Below, piece after piece: positions 10,048 through 20,340 of a stretch of 64,000 nt of DNA (its first letter is position 1; the number at the start of each line of letters is the position of its first letter). The notes under the pieces were generated by a model, which worked only from the letters and a program-made list of their open reading frames with translations, did no database searches and was not told the DNA's origin. A program made the position numbers and the translations under genes. Source of the DNA: Ramazzottius varieornatus (lineage: Eukaryota > Tardigrada > Eutardigrada > Parachela > Ramazzottiidae); assembly GCA_001949185.1 (NCBI GenBank), contig BDGG01000002.1, positions 2,742,467 to 2,806,466 on the forward strand, given 5' to 3'.

Positions 10048-13000
10048 ATGGCTGCCAACGATAGCCGGTCGCTCGCGAACCAAAGAATACCGATGGCTAA
10101 TCATTCGAGAACTTTGTCATCGTACGACCATCCTCACTGGAACCAGTTTTATGAGAATGGCGATTTACCGGCTCCTCCCTGGGTAAGACAAGGAGTTCGA
10201 AAGTGATTTTTGCCCGAACATCCGAAAACAACGTGGCGGACACGTGTGGGACTTGCTGTCTTTGGTGCGGTGTACTCCCGAATCATGATCAACTCTACTG
10301 TTGAATTACTCGCTTTCTTTGCAGATGCATATGGCAACGGGAGTCTACGTAATAATCGTCACTCTCTCGGGAACCATCGGCAATTCGGTGCTTCTTCTCG
10401 CTTTCATAGGGTAAGGAGTTCTCCCACATAGACTGTACGACCGGTCAACTTGAAGGCGGCCACTGTTCTTACGCTAAACCTCATCAGTTCAAAAGCAACA
10501 TCAGTCCAACATTGATTGATCTTTTTGAATGTGTTGAGTTCATAACTAGTAATTCATGAATTCGTCACGGCGCAGACACAAAGGCAATGGTCTAGGGCTG
10601 CAGCTAGAGAGGGGATAAGTGTGATTTACCGAAATTTACCGAAACCAAATCGAACTTTTCGTTCGATTTGGTATGACAAGTTACCAAAACCGAAACTATC
10701 CATGTGAGCTTCGCACCGAAAAATCGATTTCATTTTGGTATGCGTTCGCACCAAACCGATACCAAATCGAAATTTCTCGGTAAATCGAAACATACCGAAA
10801 GCGCCCAGAAAGATGACAGTTTCACTAATTTTTCAGCGATCTCAATAAAGTTTTCGAAGTACAAACTGTATTTCTGTCAGCTAGTCAGACAGCCGGCCAT
10901 CCAGTGGAGGAGAGCGTCTCAACATCGAATGATATGGTTGTCCGTTTTGCTCCAGTGGCATCTGGGTTTTTCCGTTAATGTTATTGATTTACTGATTTTT
11001 CGGTGTGACTTGGTTTGGTAACTCGAACTTTTGATGCCGCAACTTACCAAATCGGAAATACCGGTGTGGGCTTTGTACCGAAATTTTCGATTCGGTGCGA
11101 GAATTTACCAAATCGAAATATACCAAACCGAACTTAATCGCACTTATCCCATCTCTAGTTACAGCCGCTTGTGCAGTCCCCGCGCTCGAAATGTATACAC
11201 GTACGACGAGAAATTATGGCCCGGGCGGAAAAGACGGCAAAATGGAAACTCGACTGCAGAAAATTGTCGAAAACTGTACCACTGTGAATGTTTCGCGCAC
11301 GTACCTGCTTTCGTACCGCAGTAGCGAAAGACCTGGTGCTTTTCTACTGCCCATAATTTCTCGTCCTGCGTGTACGGTAAAACAAGCGACATCATAACGG
11401 CATTCATCTCACATTCTCTCGCTGCCACACCTGGACTAACGCCGGGAATATTCCCACCCAAAAATCAGGACCGGGAAAGTCTGCCTGGGATGACCGGGAA
11501 CGCTAATTGGGGCGGGAATTTCCCTTAATACTAGTAATAAGTATCAAAAAAATGTAACGCGGATCACGAGTCGTTTCACCGACATCCAGGTCTCGAGAAT
11601 GCGGTAGCGTTTACTGGCGTGACTGATATTTTTGCTTCTTCGCACTGATTCATATGGGGTCACGTGGCGTTCTCCTACATCGATGTATAAGGCCGTACGT
11701 CTGCCTTGATTGTTGATTCTAACTACACATTCTAAGCGTGCGCGAGACACCGTTCTACTTTACAGTGACTACAGCTCAGTTAATCCACAAACACATCACA
11801 TCGTTGCGCTAATATGACATGGGGTAACGGCAGTTGCCGGACAACCCATGTGTTATGCTGCTACATGAAAAAAGCTGCGGGGTGGGTCGTCAGTGCCGTC
11901 ACAGACAGTCATGTTCATACACGGTCCTAGGGTCGAACAGTGCTGAACCGTTCGCGGTGCTAAAGAATGAAAAATTCCATTATTCATTATTACATGAAGT
12001 GAACGGACCTCAGATGCTTTTCCGGTAAAATTTCCTTCTTTTTCTGATTTTCGCGGTCGATTTTCTCAAAATCACGTTTGCATCACGCGTCATTTGTCGT
12101 TTCATCGTTTGTGTGATGAGTCAGGTGATTTGCTTTATTTTTTCCTGCTTTTCCATGTGAATGTCTTTTGGAGCAAATTTTGGAAAATTTTGGAAAAATA
12201 CTCTGTCGGTTCGTCGTTTGAGTTCTAATTCTAGATTTGGGCCCTCTTTTGATTTAGATGTCGCCAGATTTGGAAGTGAGATCCACACACTTACGCTCAT
12301 ACAAAATCTTGTTTCGGCTGAACGTGACTGCGGAACGATTATCAGGACTTTTAGCCTGTATTTACCGTAGTGCTCGTGTCCGAAAACTCAAAAAAACTGT
12401 TTGAAAAAAAAATTCAAATTATTAATAGATCCTGGAATTACGGAATTACGTTCCCAGGCCAAGTCAGGCACTTAGCCCACTCCTGCTCGCTGCCCGCCCG
12501 CTTACCATAGATTCTTCTTTCACGTGAGCAATTTAGCCTCGTGCGCAAACTGCGTCTTGAAAAAGTAAATCTTTCATTACGAGGAAAAAATAGCTGACTT
12601 GTCAATGCAAAATCGCATGGCGAAGTTGTCAGCTTTCGGGCCGCGGTGGCGACACTTTCTATCGCCTTCCCCACCACAACTTCATGAAATGCGACACACA
12701 CGCCCCTAGGGGCTCGTTAGAAAGTTTTCCCATGGCCTTTAGCATCGGACAAACTTCTCTTCCTGTTAGACCTGACAAGAGACTCCGTGTATCCTCCTTA
12801 GCTCTGGATCAGTAACTCGTACTGCTAGATTCCACAAGGTTTCTTGTGTCTGAAGAACCGAGAAGCAAGCAAAACGGCCCAGTACGTTATCAGATCCGAC
12901 CCTGACAATTTCGCCATGCGATTTTGCATTGACAAGTCCGCTATGTTCACCTCTTATCCCTCCCTGTTCACAGAAGCCCATCGCTGCGATCGCCTTCCCA

Positions 13001-14450
13001 CATGCTCGTTGCCAATCTGGCCTTTGCGGACTTTGGACTCAACTTCTTCGCATTCCCTCTTTTCGCCATTAGTTCCTTCAAAACCAAATGGGTTTTTGGG
13101 CAACTTGGTAGACCTTTTTGTCCTACAGTGCATTCAGCTGAAGCTAGTCCACTAATGAAACTGGTCTTTCTCCAGGTTGCGACTATTATGTGGTGTCAGG
13201 CGGCTTCTTCGGCCTCCTAAGCATCCTAACCATGACCAGCATCTCGATCGACCGCTACTGTTCCATCACGAGATGGGCCACTTGGCATCTTTCTTACGCC
13301 CAAGTCTTCCGCTGGATCGCCGCTTTGTGGGTGATTGCATTCACCCTGATTATCCCGCCGCTATTCGGGTGGTCCCGGTACGTCATCGAAGGTATTCAAA
13401 CTAGCTGTTCCTTCGACTGGCTGACTCAAGAGCCGGTCGAAAAGGCCTATGTCCTATACCTGACAGTACTTGGCTTCTTCTTGCCACTCATCGTCATCTT
13501 CGTCTGCTACGTTCGCATCATCCGCTATGTGGTCCGCCATCGTCAAGTCATGAACACCGCGGGCTTTGTACGGGTTCACAGTTCACCGAGATTGGGCGAA
13601 ATTGTGTTAAATTCAAACCAGTCGATCAACGTTTGCGGAGTAAGAGACGATACCAGAAACAGTGCCACTCTAACCGGCAGTGAGTGCAATCCCTCTCAAT
13701 ACCTCAAAGCCCTTAGTAGGCATTCAAGTTTTCTCGAGTGTTTTCGTTAAATTTGCGAATTATCCCTTTAGTTTATTCTGAAAAGAGTTTGGAGCAACGG
13801 CAAGTCATCCAAGACAACGATGTAAAGGCTGCTACGACCTGTGCTATCATTGTAGTCCTCTTCGTGCTAGCATGGGGTCCCTACACGGTGGTGGCACTCA
13901 TCGGGATTTGGGGTGACCAAAGCCTGGTTACGCCCTACAGTAATGCTCTTCCTGTCCTCTTCTGTAAAACCAGCGCCGTCTACAATCCGGTAGTCTACGC
14001 TTTAATGAATAAACGCTTCCGTTCGGTCGTCTGGTCCTTCTTCCAGCACGGGTACAGCAGTGGAGACCAACGAACTTCGGGAAGCAGCTGTAACCCCCCC
14101 CCCCCCCCCGTNNNNNNNNNNNNNNNNNNNNNNNNNNNNNNNNNNNNNNNNNNNNNNNNNNCCCCCCCCCAGTGGTAACCAGATGCATGACAATACGATA
14201 TCACGAAGGCCAAGGGCGAAAAGATTTGACTCCATTAACCGAAGCGAAGATGCATCATCTGAATGTGGCAGTGCAAAAACAAGTGTCGCTCACCGTACCA
14301 CTGGTAACAAGTGTCGCCCACCGTACCACCGTCGCCATTCCCAAAAACTTGCATTCCGGGCACGAAGTTGTCATGTGCGAGTGGTCACCAGCTCCAGAAG
14401 AAGATTATACCGATGGGGACGGCGATGCGCATTTCCCTCAGCTACACTGA
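10048..14450 (+). CDS. Opsin (ciliary-type-like GPCR), interrupted by an assembly gap
   Basis: Light-sensing 7-transmembrane receptor that binds retinal and signals through a G protein. Exons by eye: 10048-10182, 10325-10410 (TM1 with the GN motif), 12974-13107 (SLRSPSHMLVANLAFAD, intracellular loop 1 and TM2), 13176-13639 (CDYYVV with the disulphide Cys, DRY-type SIDRY in TM3, SCSFDW in loop 2, TM4-5) and 13786 onward (TM6 WGPYTVV, TM7 FCKTSAVYNPVVY). All phases join. The TM7 Lys in FCK is the Schiff-base lysine. NKRFR after NPVVY resembles ciliary opsins (NKQFR) rather than rhabdomeric ones (HPKYR). The N-terminus has a possible glycosylation site NHS. A poly-C run and a 50-N gap (14112-14161) break the C-terminal tail; after it, the frame ending at 14450 looks coding. 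The 13640-13785 intron border is the least certain. Confidence 0.85.
10605..11157. mobile_element. hAT-like MITE in opsin intron 2
   Basis: The ends are inverted TAGAGAGGGGATAAGTGTGAT and the complement of TAGAGATGGGATAAGTGCGAT. The flanks GCTGCAGC (10597-10604) and GTTACAGC (11158-11165) match at 6 of 8 bases, consistent with an old hAT 8-bp duplication. The interior is made of repeated ACCGAAA/ACCAAATCGAA words in both orientations. No transposase is present. Confidence 0.6.
11196..11374. mobile_element. TA-CACGCACGACGAG MITE, copy 1
   Basis: Roughly 180-bp copy starting TACACGTACGACGAGAAATT and ending in the inverse ATAATTTCTCGTCCTGCGTG-TA. It contains the family landmarks GGCGGAAAAGACGGCAAAAT and GTACCGC-GTAGCGAAAG. 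It sits about 40 bp downstream of the hAT-like MITE in the same opsin intron. Confidence 0.65.
12597..12941. mobile_element. Inverted-repeat element before opsin exon 3
   Basis: CTTGTCAATGCAAAATCGCA, continuing TGGCGAAGTTGTCAG at 12597-12632, is repeated in inverse at about 12905-12941 with one mismatch. The roughly 37-bp arms enclose 270 bp. It ends about 30 bp before the exon beginning at 12974. Confidence 0.5.
14112..14161. other. Assembly gap (50 N) between poly-C runs
   Basis: Exactly 50 N, preceded by a run of about 16 C and followed by 9 C, inside the opsin C-terminal coding exon. The uniform 50-N length means the true gap size is unknown. The frame is therefore not fixed across it. 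Confidence 0.95.
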
Positions 14451-16138
14451 AGCGATATTGTTTACGAACGGAGCTGTTGTGTTTGTCTAGTACCTGGTGA
14501 TCATAAGTGGTACTGTACTAGAAACCCTGGCGGTGGAATATTCTTCATGCAGAAACCTAGCGATTCCATTTTCCTCATCAGTTCAAATCCTTTCTCTTGA
14601 AACGGCGCCGTTTTTCGTGTGTCCAAGTGGGAAAGCTGAAAGGAGCTTTGCTGCTTATTGGAACATGTCGAAATTGGAACATATTGAAACATATCGAAAT
14701 TTGGATTAATCATATGAGACATGAAAGTGAAAGATTTATATGGCTGGCGTATCGACTAATGAATCAGATTAGACTAAGCTAAGCTGCTAAATGAGCCGTG
14801 ACCGGTCTTCTGCTAACTGGCAATGGATCATCAAAATGTAGAACGATCAGCGCTTGCAAAAACTGTGACAGAACTTCTTAAACGATTTCTTCCTTTCCTA
14901 CTTTCTACTTTCCATTCGTCCGTGATCGTTGTCCGATCAATCATGTATCCTTTTGCGTTTTGACAAGCGCGATGCCCTGATAATAAATGCTAACGGTTTT
15001 TGTGGGCGAAGGCCCCAAACTGACAGCTGATGCTTCGACTGATGTAAAGTCTCGGACAGTGGTCAGTCATGTCTGGCTGCAGTAACGAATCTTGAAGTTT
15101 TTTAATTTTCTGAGCAAGCACCTTTCACACATTGTCAGTTTCAACCTTGTCTACCCTTCTCCAGTTCCAGCCTCAAGACCAAAGTAAATGACGGCGTGTC
15201 TTGAAGCAAAGGAATGCTGAAAGTGGCAGTCTGACGCAGTCTCAATCTTGACCAGTCAACAAACAAGTACCGTATGACGGTATGAAGTGTTCCTTTCACT
15301 GTACACAATTGTACGGAAGCTAATTTAGTGGAAGTTAACTTGATCAGGTACAGCTCAAGTATACCGGTAGCTGCCCAGCATCTCTAGCTCACGAGATACT
15401 GCAAGCAAGGCTGTAATATGGGCTGCATACTTTCTGCACGACAGCCTATCGAATCCAGAATAATATGATGCTGATGATCAAGCGAAAGTCGAGCGAGATG
15501 GACAGGTATGGCAGGCAGTTCACATGACCATCAATCCGCTCTCTCGTGTATACCTGTAGCTCCGGCTCATTTGCATAAGGCCCGAAGAGTGCACAGCAAA
15601 AGTCTCGTTCTCTTCTCTTTCGTTGTTCCATTCTCAGTTCTGTATTCTTGTATTGAGCAAACAATGGTCTAGCTACTGTGCTACACGATTACCTCCTTGA
15701 TATCCTGCCATCCGCATTGTATACCAAACGTTCTACTGGCTGCACTTGTCGCTCCAGATATCACTTGGCCGGAACGCCGGTAGCCAGTTTCACTTTATAC
15801 TTGTCCAGCAAGTTAGACTTTCTCTTCTCGGAACCAGCGTACGTCCTTCAGTGTTGAAGCTTTGAGCTGTGATCTTCCGCTTTATCCACACCATAATTTT
15901 GATCTAATTAGCCTGACACGTTCAACGTCTTATTACCAGCTCTGCATTGACCCACATCAATTATCCTGATTTATGTATCACTGGTGATGATCATTCTGCA
16001 CTGACGTCAGCTGGACCAGGTTCCAAAGCGAACGTGCCAAGAACTCGCTTGAAGGCCAAAACTTGTGCGCGATGGAATTTTCCGCTGATTAATACTCTGG
16101 GATATTACCTTTTTCGCAGATTTCTTGAGTGTACGACG
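14451..16138. other. Intergenic, no gene recognised
   Basis: No RNA gene, repeat or coding region was recognised between the opsin stop and the start of the next gene. A weak splice-like and coding-like stretch at 15950-16130 is probably 5' untranslated sequence of the following gene. Confidence 0.35.
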
Positions 16139-19100
16139 ATGGCTGGACGGTGGTGTGGGAATGTTGGAGTAACGCCGCCATGGTTATGGTTTTGCATAAG
16201 ACGTAGCTGGACATTTATACCTTTATGGCTCTTCGTTTCCCTCTTCTTGTTTGCCTTTGTTAATGGTCAAATTCCAACTCCGCTACCTGACCAGCCGTCT
16301 CACCAGCAATCAAACGCGAACGGACAAGGTGAGATAATAAATACAGCGCCGCTAAACGCCACTAAAGCTGCTTAGAAAGATTGATTTGCATATCAAAAAG
16401 CAACATCGTTGTGTCATGAAACAACGCTGGCGAACTGTAGTAACTTGCCTGTGTTGATTCGAGCGGCGTCTATTTTTGTTGGCCTAACTGTACATCCACT
16501 AAGAATTCTCCATCAACACTAATTCCGTTTCGTAGTTTGAAGTAATTTTTTATATTCATTTGTAAGCACTTCAGTCGACCTGAATCATAGAATAGATGTG
16601 AAACGTCATTCTTTCGTAGATGGACTTCCGGCGCATCTTCGGATAGCTTCGCCCGCAGACGACAGAAACTCCATAGCTTTTCATATGAAGCCCCATCCAC
16701 AAAATACGACAAAGATACCAATGATGTTCGAGCTGGGAAGCACCACCTTATTACCAGACATAGTATCACAACAGCATCCTCTGACCGTGACGGATAGAGT
16801 CGAGCTTCCGACCGGTTCCAAGGAGACCACTGCTGAGCCTGATCTGGCTTTACCCACTGACACTGACCAGCTTACCACCTCCTCCACCGGTTTAGACAGC
16901 ACTGATCTGTTCCCTGAATTCCTCCCATTGGATAACCGTACCCGTGATGCCTTGGTCATTACGCGCACCGGTGGATTGGAGGATGACCTGACTGTCGGCA
17001 GTGGGGACGGTGAGATTCTCGATATGACAGGTTCCACAACGACCATAGCCGGTGATCTGCACGGACTCCGGCCATTACTCCTGTCGACCGGTAGTCCTGG
17101 CCTGCTTCATCACTTCACCACTTTGTCGCCTGATCGTGAAGCCAAAGTGGCGGAGGTCCGCACAAGCATGCCGACCACAAGCACGACCTCTGCTACCACT
17201 TATTACCATACCGGTAATGTAAACAAGACTCGGGGAACTACCGTTTCCGTGTATACCGTCCACTCCACCACATCCTCTCCCAAGTACCATCAAGGTACGT
17301 TTCCGCTAGTTGTGTAACGTAAACCAAGTCTATGGAAGATAATAGGCTGCTCGGAACAGTAACAAGGATTTACCTGCCGGAAGGATGGTAGTCTTGTTAA
17401 CCACACATGTGCTATTTATACAGTGCCCAAAAAACTGGAGAGATCGTAGAGAGTTGGCGTTATCACCGTTTGGTTTTGCTGTAGAACTGCCGTCTCCAAT
17501 AGTACACGCACGATGAGAAACTATGGCTCAGGCGGAAAAACGGCAAAATTTAAATTGAATTGTAGAAAAGTGCCGAAAAGTAAGTTAGTGCGAATCAGTT
17601 GCGTACGTACGTACTTCGGTACCGCCGTAGCGAGAAAGCCTGGTCAATAACTCTAACTGGCACATAATATATCGTCGTGCGTGTACCCAAATCGTGACTG
17701 AGCGCGGAGGACGAAATTGATGACAATTTCCTTTCCAGATAACTTCACTGTGGAAACGGCAAACACAACCACGCGGTCGTCCATTGGTTTCTACCATTAT
17801 CGCGAACCCAAGCTTGTCAGAGCAGAAGACGACCCTATCCCAGCCGAAAGTAACGTGGATTTTATCACCCGGAAAACCAACTTCACATTATCGTCGCACA
17901 ACTCTACAACGCGGTCTCCACTCTCGCGATTCTCAACCCACAGAAACTTCCCCTCAACATCACATAGATTTGGCTCCACAACGCCATCAAGATTCAGCCC
18001 GACCACGCCACCTAGTATCAGGCAGACAACGGATCCTTTCGTCGAAAACATCCCATGGTCCTTCCCCATGCTTCCTGAAGGTCGGAACCTCGATAGCGAC
18101 GCCATCGGTCTCGCTTTAAACAACGGCTCAGAATACGATACAGCACATAAATGGACTGCATTTACCGTATCTCATAGCCAACTTCCACAGTTCCTACTGT
18201 CCACGATACCATCACTCATCAACTCCGCAACACTGCTGCCTCCCGTCAGTGACACGACCCAACGGAGCACCTCCACTGAAAGACATCACACGACTCACGC
18301 GAAGGCCAGACCGACCTTCCGTCATGTCAGTCTAGCAGCCACTACCCTTCCTCCTGTCGTGGACGAGTTTACCGTGGCATTGATGGAAACAGCGAGCTCG
18401 ACGATGTCGACGGCAAAGACAGAAGAGCCTTCGTTGGTTGAAGTAGATGTCACACTGGGCACGACGACGCGGATGAGCACTACCGAGAAGACTGTGACAA
18501 CGACGATGGCGGAAGTGTCGACAGACTGGACAACGAAGCCAAGTCGAGCACCGTCGCCTTTGTTGTATTGGAGTGAGAAGGCCGTGTCAGAAGGACCTGT
18601 CTTGTACACTGACGACATGGCCGACCAACCTTCGGAAACTCAACAGGTGAAACTTGTTCTTTTGTCAGGCTGTCAGCTTCATGACAAGGTTACTCACTTG
18701 ATCTTTGAATTACAGGAACTTCTTCGCGAGTCTACCAGAAACATATCCCGCGAGGTGTTGGACAATATCGTCACAGTCATCATGAAGACTTCGGCCACTT
18801 CCCAGCAGGTTCGGCGGAGCGTTTTATCTAATGCGGGAAAAAAATAATGGCCGTACTAGTTTGGTGTGAATTCTAGGACTATCGATTCGATGATGCCAAC
18901 AAGAAGCTTCTGGCCCAGCTGGTCTTCTGGCCCTTGATCCACAACGTTTCAGCTCCTCCGGGAACCACCGCAGCGTCTCCTACCACCGTATCACACGCAG
19001 TAGGGCCCACTGCCATAGATCCGTTCGCGTACTACTTTGCGAGAACCACGCCGTCGCCGACTGCAGCGACCTCTTCCGCACCAGCTCTCCCTATGCTACA

Positions 19101-19937
19101 TTTCCTTGCTAAGACGCCAAAACTGATCGACGGTCTTTGGATCATTACGGCGTACTCCACTTATAATCGAACTGAAAACAGTAAGTGGTGACTTGACGTC
19201 CCTTGTTCAGGACAGACTATATACTGAAGATGGGATTTCTTTTAGACATTATAAATGGCACGACGTTGTTGGCTCTCTTCCGCGAAGCACAACTGAAACT
19301 AATGACAAAGGTACAAAAGCGGTCTTCGAACATGACAATATGACGTGACGAACTGTGTTATTTGCAGATGGATTTGCAAGTGGTCAGTCTGTTCGGTGGT
19401 CTGCCCACAATGCCGTTAAACCTAACTGGGGGCGATGGGTGGCGAATGGGCGGTATGCCACCCGACTATCACCCTTTATTCGAGCGTTTCTCTAATCTTT
19501 TTATCCCACTGATCGTGTTGGCCGCCGTCTGTGCTTTCGTTGCCATTATTACTGTGGTCTGTTTGGTGAAACGCTCTCACACGTTTTCAAGAGAACAGCT
19601 TGAATTTCAACAGAAAGAAAAGTTCCTTCGACCATGGGTAATTACAATCGAATTTTCCATATTTCCCTATTACTCATTCGGATCACAAATTATCATTTTT
19701 TTTTCAATCCTGCAGGAAATTGGTGGAGTGGAGAACCCTATCGCCGACCATACGATGATGGAATGTGAGAAGACATCAACGTTAAGGCCTTCATCATCGT
19801 CGAGAGCTACCGCGTCAGCTCCGAATGGTTCAGTAACGAAAGAGATGCGTCAGACAGAAAGCTGGGTAGTACCCATGGATCCTTCCACACGCCCACTGCC
19901 ATCGATTCGGAGGGACGAAGAAGACACAAAGCTATAA
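16139..19937 (+). CDS. Ser/Thr-rich (mucin-like) type I membrane protein
   Basis: Eight exons join in phase: 16139-16328, 16620-17294, 17739-18646, 18716-18808, 18877-19180, 19246-19310, 19368-19637, 19716-19937, giving 908 codons plus stop. The first exon has a hydrophobic signal segment (PLWLFVSLFLFAFVNG). Exons 2 and 3 encode a roughly 520-residue extracellular region dominated by Ser, Thr and Pro with NTT/NST/NFT glycosylation sites, as in mucin-like stalks. A more ordered region follows (ELLRESTRNISREVLDNIV, DYRFDDANKKLLAQLVFW), then one transmembrane segment (LFIPLIVLAAVCAFVAIITV) and a cytoplasmic tail of about 120 residues rich in Ser and charged residues. The ordered region before the membrane could be a SEA-like or autoproteolytic module, but I cannot confirm it. 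I do not recognise the family. A TA-CACGCACG MITE lies in intron 2. Confidence 0.75.
17503..17695. mobile_element. TA-CACGCACGACGAG MITE, copy 2
   Basis: It begins TACACGCACGATGAGAAACT and ends ATCGTCGTGCGTG-TA. The internal landmark TACGTACGTAC and GTACCGCCGTAGCGAGAAAG are present. It lies in intron 2 of the mucin-like gene and ends 43 bp before exon 3. Confidence 0.7.
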
Positions 19938-20340
19938 TCCCACCATAGCTGCTATCAATTTTGTTGATTTGAATTTTGCTCTTCCTTCTTACTTGTTGCC
20001 TTCTTATAAGTTAATCGTTTGGATAGACTTGTACATGATATCGCGACAATATCTGATAAATAACTCTGGCGCAGCGATATTTGTACTGTGCGACATTTGG
20101 CTCTTTGAGGATCAGCGATTCAATGTATCACCTACGCGTCCGCCTCGACGTGCAACTGCTCCAAGATCTAGACGGTCTGCAGTAAGATAAGTGAGGGCAA
20201 CATGTTCGTGGAACCCTGGTTGAATCGGCTGTCTGCGGATTTCCACGTTCGCTCGCATACTGACTTTAGTTAATCCCGTAGTCTGCTGCGATTTTGTGTT
20301 CTTGAACTGAATTTGGCTCCATTGTGAGCACCACTTAAAC
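19938..20340. other. Convergent intergenic spacer
   Basis: It separates the stop of the mucin-like gene (+) from the stop of NPR-like gene A (-). It probably holds both 3' untranslated regions. I found no further receptor exon (kinase or cyclase) for gene A here. Confidence 0.4.
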
